The notes under the pieces were generated by a model that saw only the letters and a list, made by a program, of their open reading frames with translations, ran no database searches and was not told the DNA's origin. A DNA stretch of 64,000 nt from assembly GCF_019977395.1 (NCBI RefSeq), contig NZ_AP024660.1, positions 558,001 through 622,000 of the forward strand, given 5' to 3'. This stretch comes from Arthrobacter sp. NicSoilC5. Its GTDB lineage: Bacteria; Actinomycetota; Actinomycetes; Actinomycetales; Micrococcaceae. This document shows positions 1-8,269 of the stretch, piece after piece. Position numbers and translations under genes: made by a program. Each line of letters begins with the position of its first letter. Within the stretch, counting starts at the first letter, position 1.

Positions 1-26
1 TGGCTTTCCTGGGAGGACGCGCGTGA
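1..26 (+). CDS. C-terminal end of upstream gene (partial, tentative)
   Basis: The third reading frame runs open from the left edge, encoding Ala-Phe-Leu-Gly-Gly-Arg-Ala, and ends at TGA 24-26. This stop overlaps the GTG start of the next gene at 23 as GTGA, a usual sign of translational coupling. In Sec-containing formate dehydrogenase operons the gene before nrfD is normally the 4Fe-4S electron-transfer subunit, so this may be its tail. Seven residues cannot prove identity. Confidence 0.35.
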
Positions 27-1114
27 CACTTTCCGAGTTCGACAGTTTCCGGCCAACAGAGCCCGCACGCCGTCGCCGGGAGGGCGGCAAGCGGGGGACG
101 GGCCGCCGCCGGGACAACGGTGACGGCTCCCGGGAAATGCCGATGGTGCCGGAGCCGGAATTCACCTCGTACTACGGCCGTTCCGTCGTGAAACCCGCCC
201 CCTGGGGCGATGACGTGGCGATCTACCTCTTCCTGGGTGGCGTGGCAGCCGGTTCGGCCCTCCTGGGCGCCGGCGGCCAACTGACCGGACGCCCGGTGCT
301 GCGCCGGAACGCCCGGCTGGGTGCCCTGGCAGCGGTGAGCGCGGGTGCGGTTGCCCTGGTGAAGGACCTTGGCCGGCCGGAGCGTTTCCTGCACATGCTG
401 CGGACTTTCAAGGTCACCTCCCCGATGAGTGTGGGCTCGTGGATCCTCAGCGCCTTCAGCGCCGGCGCCGGCGTCTCCGCCGTGGCGGAAATCGACCGGA
501 TGAGCGGAGACCGGCTGCCCCTGGGTCCGTTGCGCAAGGTCCTGCGCGCTGTCGAAGGACCGGCAGGCATCGAAGCTGCGGTGTTCGCCGGGCCGCTGGC
601 GGCGTACACGGCCGTCCTGCTGGGTGACACTGCCACACCGACGTGGAACGCAGCCCACGAGGAACTGCCTTTCGTTTTCGTGAGTTCGGCCTGCCTCGCG
701 TCTGCCGGGCTCGCGATGGTCACCACGCCCGTGCACGAGACGGGTCCTGCGCGCAACCTCGCCGTGCTCGGCGTCCTGGGGGATGTGGTGGCCATGAAGG
801 TGATGGAGCACCGGATGGACCCGGTAGCCGCGGAACCACTGCACCAGGGCAAAGCCGGCGCCATGCTGAAGTGGAGCGAGCGGCTGGCGGTCGCCGGAGG
901 CCTGGGCACACTGCTGGGCGGACGAAACCGGATGGTCGCCGCCGCGTCGGGTCTGGCACTGCTGGCCGCCTCGGCCCTGACCCGGTTTGGTGTGTTCGAG
1001 GCAGGCCTCGCCTCTGCCAGGGATCCGCGGTACACCATCGAACCGCAGAAGAACCGGCTCGCAGCGCGCCGCGCCGCCGGCGTTACCGGCGACGCAATCA
1101 CCACCGGCAGCTGA
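23..1114 (+). CDS. nrfD: NrfD/PsrC-type membrane subunit, probably of formate dehydrogenase
   Basis: This 363-residue protein has about eight hydrophobic membrane segments (roughly residues 66-84, 98-113, 140-156, 185-201, 216-233, 243-258, 283-298, 304-322), typical of the NrfD/PsrC quinol-interacting anchor of molybdenum oxidoreductases. GTG 23 is preceded by GGGAGG at 11-16 with a 6-nt gap, a strong Shine-Dalgarno. That makes the unusual Arg/Gly-rich cytoplasmic extension of about 60 residues likely to be real; a start at ATG 137 has a poorer ribosome site. The gene sits directly beside selD and selC-selA-selB, which strongly suggests a selenocysteine-containing formate dehydrogenase just left of the window. 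The family assignment is firm; the substrate of the complex is inferred from context. Confidence 0.8.
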   Translation: MTLSEFDSFRPTEPARRRREGGKRGTGRRRDNGDGSREMPMVPEPEFTSYYGRSVVKPAPWGDDVAIYLFLGGVAAGSALLGAGGQLTGRPVLRRNARLGALAAVSAGAVALVKDLGRPERFLHMLRTFKVTSPMSVGSWILSAFSAGAGVSAVAEIDRMSGDRLPLGPLRKVLRAVEGPAGIEAAVFAGPLAAYTAVLLGDTATPTWNAAHEELPFVFVSSACLASAGLAMVTTPVHETGPARNLAVLGVLGDVVAMKVMEHRMDPVAAEPLHQGKAGAMLKWSERLAVAGGLGTLLGGRNRMVAAASGLALLAASALTRFGVFEAGLASARDPRYTIEPQKNRLAARRAAGVTGDAITTGS

Positions 1115-1127
1115 GGCAGCTGCCCGG
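1104..1127. terminator. Convergent hairpin between nrfD and selD
   Basis: CCGGCAGCT (1104-1112) pairs with AGCTGCCCGG (1118-1127) through a five-base loop and one bulged C, followed by TTT on the plus strand. It covers the nrfD stop and lies just before the selD stop, so it could end transcription in both directions. The T-run is short. Confidence 0.4.
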
Positions 1128-1129
1128 TT

Positions 1130-2140
1130 TCAGCGGATCTGGATACCCTGTCCCACAGTGGTGTGACCGATGACGGGGTGGCCCGGCAACTCGCCGACCA
1201 CCAGCAGGCCGCCGGACGTCTGCGCATCGGCCAGCAGCAGCAGATCGTCCTCGGTGATGCCCGGTGCGGCCTCCAGGTGCGGACGCACCCAGTCGAGGTT
1301 GCGCCGGGTCCCGCCGGAAACGAAGCCGTCCCGGAGCGCCTCGCGGGCTCCGCCAAGAAGGGGAACGGCATTCATGTCGATCACCGCGCCCACTTCCGAG
1401 GCACGGACCATCTTGTGGAGGTGTCCAAGCAGGCCGAAGCCGGTCACGTCCGTCGCCGCACGGACGCCGGCGGCCACCGCCGCCTCGGAGGCGTCGCGGT
1501 TGAGCGCCGCCATCGTCTCCACGGCTTCGGCAAACACTTCACCGGTCTGCTTGTGCCGGTTGTTCAGGAGACCGACGCCGAGTGGCTTGGTCAGCGTAAT
1601 GGGCAGCCCCGGCCGGGCGGCGTCGTTGCGCAGCAAGCGGTCAGGATGGGCGACGCCGGTGACGGCCATGCCGTACTTGGGCTCCGGGTCATCAATGGAG
1701 TGCCCGCCGAGCACGGGGCACCCCGCCTGGGATGCCACGCTCAAGCCACCACGCAGGACCTCAGTCATCAATTCCATCGGCAGGACGCCGCGGGGCCAGC
1801 CGACCAGGTTGATCGCAGTGACCGGCCGGCCGCCCATGGCATAGATGTCCGACAGGGCATTGGCGGCGGCAATGCGGCCCCAGTCATATGCATCGTTGAC
1901 TACGGGGGTGAAGAAGTCAGCGGTGGTCAGGACCGCAAGATCTTCGCGCACCAGGACCGCCGCAGCGTCGTCGCCGCTGTCAAGGCCCACCAGGACCTCC
2001 GCACCGGGTTGGCCGATGAGGCCACGGACGGCATCTTCGAGTTCGCCGGGAGGAATTTTGCACGCACAGCCGCCGCCGTGGGCATAGTCGGTGAGCCGGA
2101 ATGCGCCGGTAGCACCATCATCGAGCTGCTGGACTGACAT
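1130..2140 (-). CDS. selD: Selenophosphate synthase SelD
   Basis: SelD makes selenophosphate from selenide and ATP, the selenium donor for Sec-tRNA synthesis. The N-terminal segment HGGGCACK carries the active-site Cys (C25 from the ATG at 2140) and Lys (K28), matching E. coli Cys17 and Lys20, so this SelD is the cysteine form and not itself a selenoprotein. Downstream motifs typical of the PurM/AIR synthase-like fold are present (LVGLDSGDDAA, TADFFTPVVND, ATDVTGFGLLGH). At 336 residues it has normal length. ATG 2140 is preferred because GAGG lies a few bases upstream; GTG 2155 is a possible earlier start. It is transcribed away from selC and converges on nrfD. Confidence 0.95.
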   Translation of the reverse strand: MSVQQLDDGATGAFRLTDYAHGGGCACKIPPGELEDAVRGLIGQPGAEVLVGLDSGDDAAAVLVREDLAVLTTADFFTPVVNDAYDWGRIAAANALSDIYAMGGRPVTAINLVGWPRGVLPMELMTEVLRGGLSVASQAGCPVLGGHSIDDPEPKYGMAVTGVAHPDRLLRNDAARPGLPITLTKPLGVGLLNNRHKQTGEVFAEAVETMAALNRDASEAAVAAGVRAATDVTGFGLLGHLHKMVRASEVGAVIDMNAVPLLGGAREALRDGFVSGGTRRNLDWVRPHLEAAPGITEDDLLLLADAQTSGGLLVVGELPGHPVIGHTTVGQGIQIR

Positions 2141-2183
2141 CTGAGCCTCATTCACCCGCCCAGCGTACCCTCCAAGGCAACCC

Positions 2184-2192
2184 TGCTATATT
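2184..2192 (+). promoter_or_regulatory. Extended -10 promoter of selC
   Basis: TGCTATATT (TGN plus TATATT 2187-2192) ends 7 nt before the first base of the tRNA at 2200, so transcription would start at or next to the mature 5' end. No clear -35 box is seen, which suits an extended -10 promoter. Confidence 0.6.
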
Positions 2193-2199
2193 GAGGCGC

Positions 2200-2294
2200 G
2201 GTGGCGTCCGGGTCCTGGTGGGCCCCCCGGTCTTCAAAACCGGTGAGGCTGAGCATCTCGGCCTGGCGGGTTCGATTCCCGTCCGCCACCGCCA
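2200..2294 (+). tRNA. selC: tRNA-Sec (anticodon UCA)
   Basis: The cloverleaf folds by hand. The acceptor strands are 2200-2207 and 2283-2290, eight bases with a T-C mismatch in the innermost pair. The D arm is six pairs (2210-2215 with 2220-2225) closed by TGGT. The anticodon stem is CCGGT/ACCGG with loop CTTCAAA and anticodon TCA at 2234-2236. The variable arm is long (AGGCTGAG/CTCGGCCT). The T arm is GCGGG-TTCGATT-CCCGT, the discriminator is G2291, and CCA is encoded at 2292-2294. The six-pair D stem, long variable arm and UCA anticodon identify selenocysteine tRNA, which is charged with Ser by SerRS and converted by SelA. It heads the selC-selA-selB unit, 35 nt before selA. Confidence 0.97.
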
Positions 2295-2329
2295 ACTTCG
2301 GCAGTGCATGCCGCGATATGAGGAGGTCT

Positions 2330-3661
2330 GTGGACCACGTCGATCCCCGGCGCCTGATTCCCCGCACAAATGACCTGCTGGCCTTGCCTGCTGTCCGCGA
2401 AGCCCGCACCCGGCTGAACGAGCGCGTCATCCGCGAACTTGTCCGGGACGTCCAGGAGCAGGCACGGCGCGGCGGGCTGCCCCCCGGCCAGGTGGAACCG
2501 GCCCTGCTGGCCGCCGTCGCTGCGCGTACGGCAACCTCCCTGCGCCCGGTGCTGAACGCCACCGGCGTCATCGTCCACACCAACCTTGGGCGCGCCCCCC
2601 TTTCTGAAGGTGCGGTGGAGGCTCTTGTCGCGGCCAGCGGCTACGTCGACGTGGAGCTGGACCTGTCAGACGGCAGCCGCTCCCGCCGTGGCGCCGGTGC
2701 CCGGGCGGCACTTCTCGCTGCCTGCCCCGCCGCTGAAGACGCGCTGGTGGTCAACAACGGGGCCGCGGCCTTGGTGCTGGCTACAACAGCCTTCGCCGCT
2801 GGCCGGGAGGTCGTGGTGAGCCGTGGCGAACTCGTAGAAATTGGTGCCGGATTCAGGCTGACCGACCTGATGGAATCGACCGGTGCCAGGCTTCGCGAGG
2901 TGGGCACCACCAACCGCACGCACCTGCATGACTATGCAGGAGCCATCGGTCCTGACACAGGGTGCGTCCTCAAGGTCCATCCAAGCAACTTCCGGGTTGA
3001 CGGTTTTACCTCAGCTGTTTCCCTGGACGAGCTGGGCCGCCTGACCGCGGCCAACGGCGTCCCCCTCGTTGCCGACCTGGGCAGCGGACTGCTGGCCCCG
3101 GATCCGTGCCTGCCGGATGAACCCGACGCTGCCTCCGCCTTGGCGAGCGGGGCCGACGTCGTCATCGCCAGCGGCGACAAACTGCTGGGCGGCCCCCAGG
3201 CGGGGCTGCTGCTGGGCCGCACGGAGGTCATCACCCGGCTGGCCCGCCATCCGCTCGCCCGCGCCGTCAGGGCAGACAAACTTGCCCTCGCCGCCCTGGA
3301 AGCAACGGTTGCGGGCGGCACGCCGCCCGTCGTGCAGGCGCTGCACACCGACGTCGGGCAATTACGCGGCCGTACGGACCGGCTCGCCCGGGAGCTCGGC
3401 GTCCCCGTGGTCCCGCATGACGGCAGGGTAGGGGGCGGCGGCGCCCCCGGCGTGCCCCTGCCTGGGTGGGCACTCCGGCTCCCCGAAGGACTTGCGCGGC
3501 CCTTGCGGACAGGCGACCCGGCCGTGCTGCCGCGCGTCCACGACGGCTCCTGCCTGATCGATCTGCGCTGCGTGCCCGAAAAGGACGACGGCCGGATTGT
3601 CGAGGCGGTGCGGCGTGCCCTGGCAACCCTTGAGGTTGCGGATGCAGGCAGGGCGGGCTGA
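2330..3661 (+). CDS. selA: L-seryl-tRNA(Sec) selenium transferase SelA
   Basis: SelA is a PLP enzyme that converts Ser-tRNA(Sec) to Sec-tRNA(Sec) using selenophosphate. Family hallmarks are the N-terminal RLIPRTNDLLALP segment, VLNATGVIVHTNLGRAPLS, and the PLP-lysine motif SGDKLLGGPQAG with Lys284. From GTG 2330 it has 443 residues, close to the 463 of the E. coli enzyme. AGGAGG at 2321-2326 is only 3 nt from this GTG, which is short; ATG 2318 is the alternative. Longer readings run back into selC and are excluded. The stop at 3659-3661 is followed by selB after 3 nt, so the two are co-translated from one operon. Confidence 0.95.
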   Translation: MDHVDPRRLIPRTNDLLALPAVREARTRLNERVIRELVRDVQEQARRGGLPPGQVEPALLAAVAARTATSLRPVLNATGVIVHTNLGRAPLSEGAVEALVAASGYVDVELDLSDGSRSRRGAGARAALLAACPAAEDALVVNNGAAALVLATTAFAAGREVVVSRGELVEIGAGFRLTDLMESTGARLREVGTTNRTHLHDYAGAIGPDTGCVLKVHPSNFRVDGFTSAVSLDELGRLTAANGVPLVADLGSGLLAPDPCLPDEPDAASALASGADVVIASGDKLLGGPQAGLLLGRTEVITRLARHPLARAVRADKLALAALEATVAGGTPPVVQALHTDVGQLRGRTDRLARELGVPVVPHDGRVGGGGAPGVPLPGWALRLPEGLARPLRTGDPAVLPRVHDGSCLIDLRCVPEKDDGRIVEAVRRALATLEVADAGRAG

Positions 3662-3664
3662 ACC

Positions 3665-5461
3665 GTGCACGTCATTGCCACAGCCGGGCACGTCGATTCC
3701 GGTAAAAGCACCCTGGTCCGCGCCCTCACCGGGATGGAGCCGGACCGCTGGGAGGAAGAACGGCGCCGCGGGCTGACCATTGACCTGGGCTATGCCTGGA
3801 CCACGCTGCCGTCCGGACAGGACGTGGCGTTCGTCGACGTACCGGGCCACGAACGCTTCCTGGGCAACATGCTCGCCGGCATCGGACCCGCGCCGGTGGT
3901 GTGCTTTGTGGTGGCCGCCGACGAAGGCTGGCAGGCACAGTCGAGCGACCACCGGGACGCCGTCGCTGCACTGGGCATTGAACACGGCGTCGTGGTGCTG
4001 AGCCGCGCGGACCGGGCATCCGGGCAGCGGGTTGCGGAGGTGCTCGCGCGGACCCGAACGGAACTGGCCGGGACCGGCCTGCAGGACGCGCCCGCAGTCG
4101 CTGTGTCCGCCATCGACGGCACGGGCCTGGCTGACCTGCGTGCAGCGCTCGACGGCGTGCTGGCCAACGTGCCTCATCCCACCACGGATGGGCGGGTCCG
4201 GTTGTGGGTGGACCGTTCGTTCACCATCACCGGTTCCGGGACGGTGGTGACCGGGACACTGGCAGCAGGAACGCTCGCCCAGGGTGACCGGCTGGAACTG
4301 ATCGGCCACGTCGATACCCGGCCGGTGGTGGTCCGTGGCCTGCAAAGCCGGGACACCTCGTACACGTCGGTGGAACCGGTCAGCCGGGTGGCGTTGAACC
4401 TGCGCGACGTTGCCGCCACCGATATCCGCCGCGGTGACGCGCTGGTTACCCCGGACGCATGGCCCACCACTGCAGTGGTGGGAATCCAGCGCACCACCGG
4501 GGTGGCCTACACCGAGGTCCCGGAACAACTCATGGTGCACGTTGGCACGGCGTCCGTGCCCGCCCGGCTGCGCCCCTTCGGCGCCGACCATGCCCGGCTG
4601 GTCCTCGACAGGCACCTGCCCCTCGTCCTGGGGGACCGGCTGGTGCTGCGCGATCCCGGAAGCCGCTCGGTGCTGGGCGGCGCACGTATCCTCGATGCCG
4701 ACCCGCCGGCCTTGCGGCGGCGCGGCGACGGCGCCCACTGGGCGGAGCGCCTTGCAGGAATGGACCCCGCCGGAGACGTACTGGGAGAGGTGGCAGCCCG
4801 CCGGGCTGTGCAGGCGGAACATCTCCGCCGGCTCGGGCTGGTGTCCGGGCATGACGCGGAGGCACCCGCCGGTGTACGGGTCATCGACGACTGGTGGGTG
4901 CACGCTCCCGTCCTGGAGGCCTGGCAGCATCAGCTGCGCAGCGCGGTCCAGGCGCTGCAGGAGCGGGATGCCCTGGCCCCGGGCCTTTCCATGGGTGCGG
5001 CGCGGGACCTGCTCACGATGCCCGACGAGAAGCTGCTTTCCCACGTCATCCGCGGGGCCGGCCTGGAACAGGACGGCGGACACGTCCGGCTCCCTGGCAG
5101 CCAGGGCAACCTTGGTCCCATCGAGCCGGCAATCGCCACGCTGGAGGGCAGGCTGAGTGCGGATGCGTTCCGGGCCCCCGAAGCCGATGAGCTGGCGGCC
5201 CTCGGCCTGGGTGCCCGCGAGCTCGCAGCCGCTGAACGCACCGGGCGCCTGCTGCGCCTGCGCGACGGGGTGGTGCTGCTGCCCACCGCCCCGGCGCTTG
5301 CCATGCGCACCCTCGCCGGTTTGGACCAGCCCTTCACCACGAGCCAGGCCCGCCAGGCGCTGGGCACAACACGCCGGATCGCGGTTCCGCTGCTGGAACA
5401 CCTGGATTCGCGGGGCTGGACCAAGAGGCTGGATGCCGGACACCGCACGGTGGTGCGCTGA
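3665..5461 (+). CDS. selB: Selenocysteine-specific elongation factor SelB
   Basis: SelB delivers Sec-tRNA(Sec) to the ribosome at UGA codons that are followed by a SECIS hairpin. The GTPase domain shows G1 GHVDSGKST (residues 8-16), G3 DVPGHERF (58-65) and a G4-like SRAD, then EF-Tu-like beta-barrel domains. The C-terminal part (about 370-598) has the length and helical character of the winged-helix repeats that bind SECIS RNA. Total length of 598 residues matches the E. coli protein (614). GTG 3665 is 3 nt after the selA stop. Together with selC, selA and selD this gives a complete bacterial Sec pathway; no UGA-containing selenoprotein gene could be supported inside the window. Confidence 0.95.
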   Translation: MHVIATAGHVDSGKSTLVRALTGMEPDRWEEERRRGLTIDLGYAWTTLPSGQDVAFVDVPGHERFLGNMLAGIGPAPVVCFVVAADEGWQAQSSDHRDAVAALGIEHGVVVLSRADRASGQRVAEVLARTRTELAGTGLQDAPAVAVSAIDGTGLADLRAALDGVLANVPHPTTDGRVRLWVDRSFTITGSGTVVTGTLAAGTLAQGDRLELIGHVDTRPVVVRGLQSRDTSYTSVEPVSRVALNLRDVAATDIRRGDALVTPDAWPTTAVVGIQRTTGVAYTEVPEQLMVHVGTASVPARLRPFGADHARLVLDRHLPLVLGDRLVLRDPGSRSVLGGARILDADPPALRRRGDGAHWAERLAGMDPAGDVLGEVAARRAVQAEHLRRLGLVSGHDAEAPAGVRVIDDWWVHAPVLEAWQHQLRSAVQALQERDALAPGLSMGAARDLLTMPDEKLLSHVIRGAGLEQDGGHVRLPGSQGNLGPIEPAIATLEGRLSADAFRAPEADELAALGLGARELAAAERTGRLLRLRDGVVLLPTAPALAMRTLAGLDQPFTTSQARQALGTTRRIAVPLLEHLDSRGWTKRLDAGHRTVVR

Positions 5462-5503
5462 CCCGCCGTCGGCCAGGAAGAGCAGTGCCCTGCCTTCGGA
5501 CGG

Positions 5504-6019
5504 CTAGGCAGGGTGGGCTGCCTGCACGTGGTGCAGGATGTTGTCCACGACCCGGGACAGCGGCGCGGTGGCGTCAATCGCGATGCCGCCCGGCGGGATC
5601 TCTTCCCGTGTTTCGTGCAGGTGCTCGATCAGCTGCCGCTCCGCCGGTTGCCCTCCCCATTCGTCTGCCGGGCGCTGGTCGAGGCGCCGCTTCAGCGTGC
5701 CCAGGTCCACCTCGAGGACGAAGACGCCGTCGAACAGATCGATGAATTTGGCGAGGTTCCTCGACCCGCCGCAGAAGAACGTCACCGCGTCCCGCTGGTC
5801 TGCTGCCTGGGCCCGGACGTCGGCGACCCTCCAGATGTGGTGCCTGTGCACAGCGACGCCGGTGGCGTCCCCTGCTGGTTCACCGGTTTCCGGGTCACCC
5901 TGGTAGGCAAGTTCACGGTCGCCGTTGATGGCGTGGTAGCCGCGCCGCCGCAATTCGTTGCAGACCGCGGTCTTGCCCGTGCCCGAGCCGCCCTCGATAA
6001 GGTAATTCTTCCTGCCCAT
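5504..6019 (-). CDS. P-loop nucleoside/adenylate-kinase-like ATPase
   Basis: A 171-residue protein opening with a Walker A loop GGSGTGKT (residues 10-17) preceded by a beta strand (NYLIE), the layout of small P-loop kinases such as adenylate and shikimate kinases. It has a central 'DAVTFFCGGSRN' segment and a C-terminal 'RRLDQRPADEW' stretch similar to a lid region. The substrate cannot be told from sequence. It ends 43 nt after selB and is read towards it, so it is not part of the sel operon. The start region carries TACCAT 5 nt before the ATG and no Shine-Dalgarno, consistent with a leaderless message; it diverges from the next gene. Confidence 0.75.
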   Translation of the reverse strand: MGRKNYLIEGGSGTGKTAVCNELRRRGYHAINGDRELAYQGDPETGEPAGDATGVAVHRHHIWRVADVRAQAADQRDAVTFFCGGSRNLAKFIDLFDGVFVLEVDLGTLKRRLDQRPADEWGGQPAERQLIEHLHETREEIPPGGIAIDATAPLSRVVDNILHHVQAAHPA

Positions 6020-6066
6020 GCCTGATGGTACCGATGGGGGAGAGGACGGGGTGGTTTGATTGGTCA

Positions 6067-6819
6067 GTGCTCCGTGTAAAACGCTTTGTGGCCCTTAGCC
6101 TGTTCGTAGTCTGCGCCAGCGCAGTTTTCTCGTTCTGGCTGCTGGGCCAGCCCGGGGCCGGGGCCCGTACGGCCGCCCTCCTGCCCCCGCGAGCGGGAGT
6201 CAAGCTTCAGCCAGGGCCCGATGGGCTCGCCACCGCCGTAAACGTCACACGAAGCCCCGACGCCGAGTGGCTTGGCACGGCTGCCGCCCACACCGGAATC
6301 CCCGCACGGGCCCTGCGCGCCTACGTCAATGCGGCCGTTGCCGCCAACGAATCAGCTCCGACGTGCGGCATCGGCTGGAACACGCTCGCCGCCGTCGGCT
6401 TCGTCGAATCAGCCCACGGCACGTACGGCGGCGGCAGCCTGAGCTCCGCCGGCCAGGCCAGCGGCCCGATCGTGGGCCCCAGCCTCAACGGCGCGGGATT
6501 CGCCGCCATAGCCGACACCGACGGCGGCGCCTTGGATGGCGACGCCGGCTGGGACCATGCGGTGGGACCCATGCAGTTCATTCCCTCCACATGGCGGATC
6601 GCAGGCATGGACGGGAATGGGGACGGGGCGGCGGACCCGTTCAACATCGATGACGCCGCCCTCAGCGCGGCGACGTATCTTTGCGGCCGCGGCCGTGATC
6701 TCACCACAGCGCAGGGGTGGACAGCTGCCATTTACGCCTACAACCAGTCCGACGCCTACATTCGCCAGGTGAGCTCCCAGGCCACCGCGTACGCTGCGAA
6801 AGCGGGCACCGCCGGGTGA
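6067..6819 (+). CDS. Secreted or membrane-anchored lytic murein transglycosylase
   Basis: Predicted to cleave peptidoglycan glycan strands outside the membrane. A single hydrophobic segment near the N-terminus (FVALSLFVVCASAVFSFWLLG) acts as signal or anchor. It is followed by an SLT/MltB-like domain with the catalytic-region motif AAVGFVESAHGTYGG, then VGPMQFIPSTWR, a Ca-binding-like DGNGDGAADPFN, and AIYAYNQSDAY. The start is uncertain. GTG 6067 gives 250 residues with a clean signal segment and has TTTGAT 6 nt upstream, fitting leaderless initiation. ATG 6025 and 6034 are in frame but fall within the divergent promoter of the kinase gene. It converges on the P450 gene. Confidence 0.85.
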   Translation: MLRVKRFVALSLFVVCASAVFSFWLLGQPGAGARTAALLPPRAGVKLQPGPDGLATAVNVTRSPDAEWLGTAAAHTGIPARALRAYVNAAVAANESAPTCGIGWNTLAAVGFVESAHGTYGGGSLSSAGQASGPIVGPSLNGAGFAAIADTDGGALDGDAGWDHAVGPMQFIPSTWRIAGMDGNGDGAADPFNIDDAALSAATYLCGRGRDLTTAQGWTAAIYAYNQSDAYIRQVSSQATAYAAKAGTAG

Positions 6820-6838
6820 ATGCATCCCGCGGCTTTCC

Positions 6839-6857
6839 CCCGGATCATTCGTCCGGG
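6839..6857. terminator. Weak hairpin between convergent genes
   Basis: CCCGGA (6839-6844) pairs with TCCGGG (6852-6857) around a 7-base loop in the 42-nt gap between the transglycosylase and the P450 stop. There is no T-run, so its role is a guess from position. Confidence 0.3.
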
Positions 6858-6861
6858 CCGG

Positions 6862-8028
6862 TCAGGCAGGTTGCCAGGTGACGGGAAGTTCCTTCAGCCC
6901 GTAAACGATGCTGCTGTCCATTCGTTCCAGTTGCGCTCCGGAAGCCACGGAAAGTCCAGGGAGGCGGGACAGCAGCGCTTCCAGTGCAATCCTTGCTTCG
7001 AGCCGGGCGAGCGGTGCCCCAAGGCAAAAATGGATGCCATGGCCAAACGCCAGGTGCCGGTTGGGGTTGCGGTCCACATCGAACTCGGCGGCCCGCTGGA
7101 ACTGCTGCCCGTCACGGTTGGCCGAGCCGATCCAGGCGACGATTGGAGCGCCGGCGGGAATCAGTTGGTCGCCCACGACGGTGTCCGCTACCGCGACCCG
7201 GTACATCGACTGGACCGGCGACCGGAAGCGGAGCACTTCCTCGAGCGCCTGGGGAACCAAGGCCGGCTCGCTGAGGAGCCGCTCGAGGGTGCCGGGCGAC
7301 TCCGCCAGGCACAAAACGGCGTTGCCGATCAGATTGGTGGTGGTCTCATTGCCGGCTACCAGCAGCAGGGCACAAAACCCGAGCAGCTCGGGCACCGTCA
7401 GTTTTTGGCCGTCGATCTCCGCGGCCAGCAGGCTGCTGATGAGGTCCGTGCCGGGACGGCTCCTGCGCTGGTCGATCAAGGCAAGGAAGTACTCCACCAT
7501 CTCCGACGTGGTGGAGTCCTGCGTTTCGCTGGCGGGGAGGGTCCGCGTCTGGCTGACGATCACGTCGGACCAGTGCTTGAAGCGCTCGCGGTCCTCGCTG
7601 GGGATGCCCATCAGCTCGGAGATGACGATGACCGGCAACGGGTAGGCCAGCTCCCTGATCAGGTCTGCGCTTCCCTTGCCGGCGATCTCCGCCATGAGCT
7701 CGTCCGTGAGTCCGGCGATGCGGGGAGCCAGCGCGTCAACAGCCTTGGGCGTGAACGCCTGTGTAACCAGCGAGCGTAACTGCCGGTGCCTCGGGGGATC
7801 GGTGGTGATCAGGCTGGACGCGAACAATTGGCCGGTGCCGGAGGGATTATCACCACCCATGCGGGACGAGAAGGTGGCGTGTTCGGACAACACCCGCTGG
7901 ACGTCGTCGTACCGGAACACATGCCAGCTCCCTGACTGGTCATCCTGGAAGACGGGGGCCGTTGCCCGCATGCGTTCATACTGCGGAAAGGGATCAAGCG
8001 GGTATTGCGCGGACTGGGTGACATCCAT
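6862..8028 (-). CDS. Cytochrome P450
   Basis: A 388-residue bacterial P450 mono-oxygenase. The I-helix oxygen-binding motif AGNETT lies near residue 234, the ExxR motif in LEEVLRFRSP near 273, and the heme loop FGHGIHFCLG with its Cys ligand near 343. ATG 8028 is preferred because AGGGAGG precedes it by 5 nt; an in-frame ATG at 8085 lacks a ribosome site. No ferredoxin or ferredoxin reductase lies beside it, so its electron donors must be encoded elsewhere, and nothing nearby points to a substrate. It diverges from the 8270 gene across 241 nt. Confidence 0.95.
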   Translation of the reverse strand: MDVTQSAQYPLDPFPQYERMRATAPVFQDDQSGSWHVFRYDDVQRVLSEHATFSSRMGGDNPSGTGQLFASSLITTDPPRHRQLRSLVTQAFTPKAVDALAPRIAGLTDELMAEIAGKGSADLIRELAYPLPVIVISELMGIPSEDRERFKHWSDVIVSQTRTLPASETQDSTTSEMVEYFLALIDQRRSRPGTDLISSLLAAEIDGQKLTVPELLGFCALLLVAGNETTTNLIGNAVLCLAESPGTLERLLSEPALVPQALEEVLRFRSPVQSMYRVAVADTVVGDQLIPAGAPIVAWIGSANRDGQQFQRAAEFDVDRNPNRHLAFGHGIHFCLGAPLARLEARIALEALLSRLPGLSVASGAQLERMDSSIVYGLKELPVTWQPA

Positions 8029-8269
8029 GGTGGCCTCCCTGCTCACCTGGCGCCATGCCGTCCACGGCGGGCGCCAGGCCGTCAAATGACTGACCGTAGA
8101 ACCTTGATCCTAGCCAAAGCATGTCCCTGCGTCACCACGCCGGAACGGAAACCGCAGTGCCTGCCTTATGCACGGCACCGGGGCGGATCCGCGTCCCGGA
8201 CTGCAGCTGCCGGACACCACCGCCGGGTTTTTGTGCTAGCCACAAGGGGTCCCCTAAGGTTATTGCTCG
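8029..8269. promoter_or_regulatory. Divergent spacer with promoter of the 8270 gene
   Basis: This 241-nt spacer separates two divergent genes. TTGTGC (8231-8236) and TAAGGT (8255-8260) are 18 nt apart and the -10 ends 9 nt before ATG 8270, with no Shine-Dalgarno between, so the plus-strand message may be nearly or fully leaderless. The rest shows no open frame I can support. Confidence 0.45.

Noticed and set aside
2201..2329. Extended N-terminus for SelA.
   Set aside because: It would be encoded by the tRNA-Sec gene; the region is fully explained by the tRNA.
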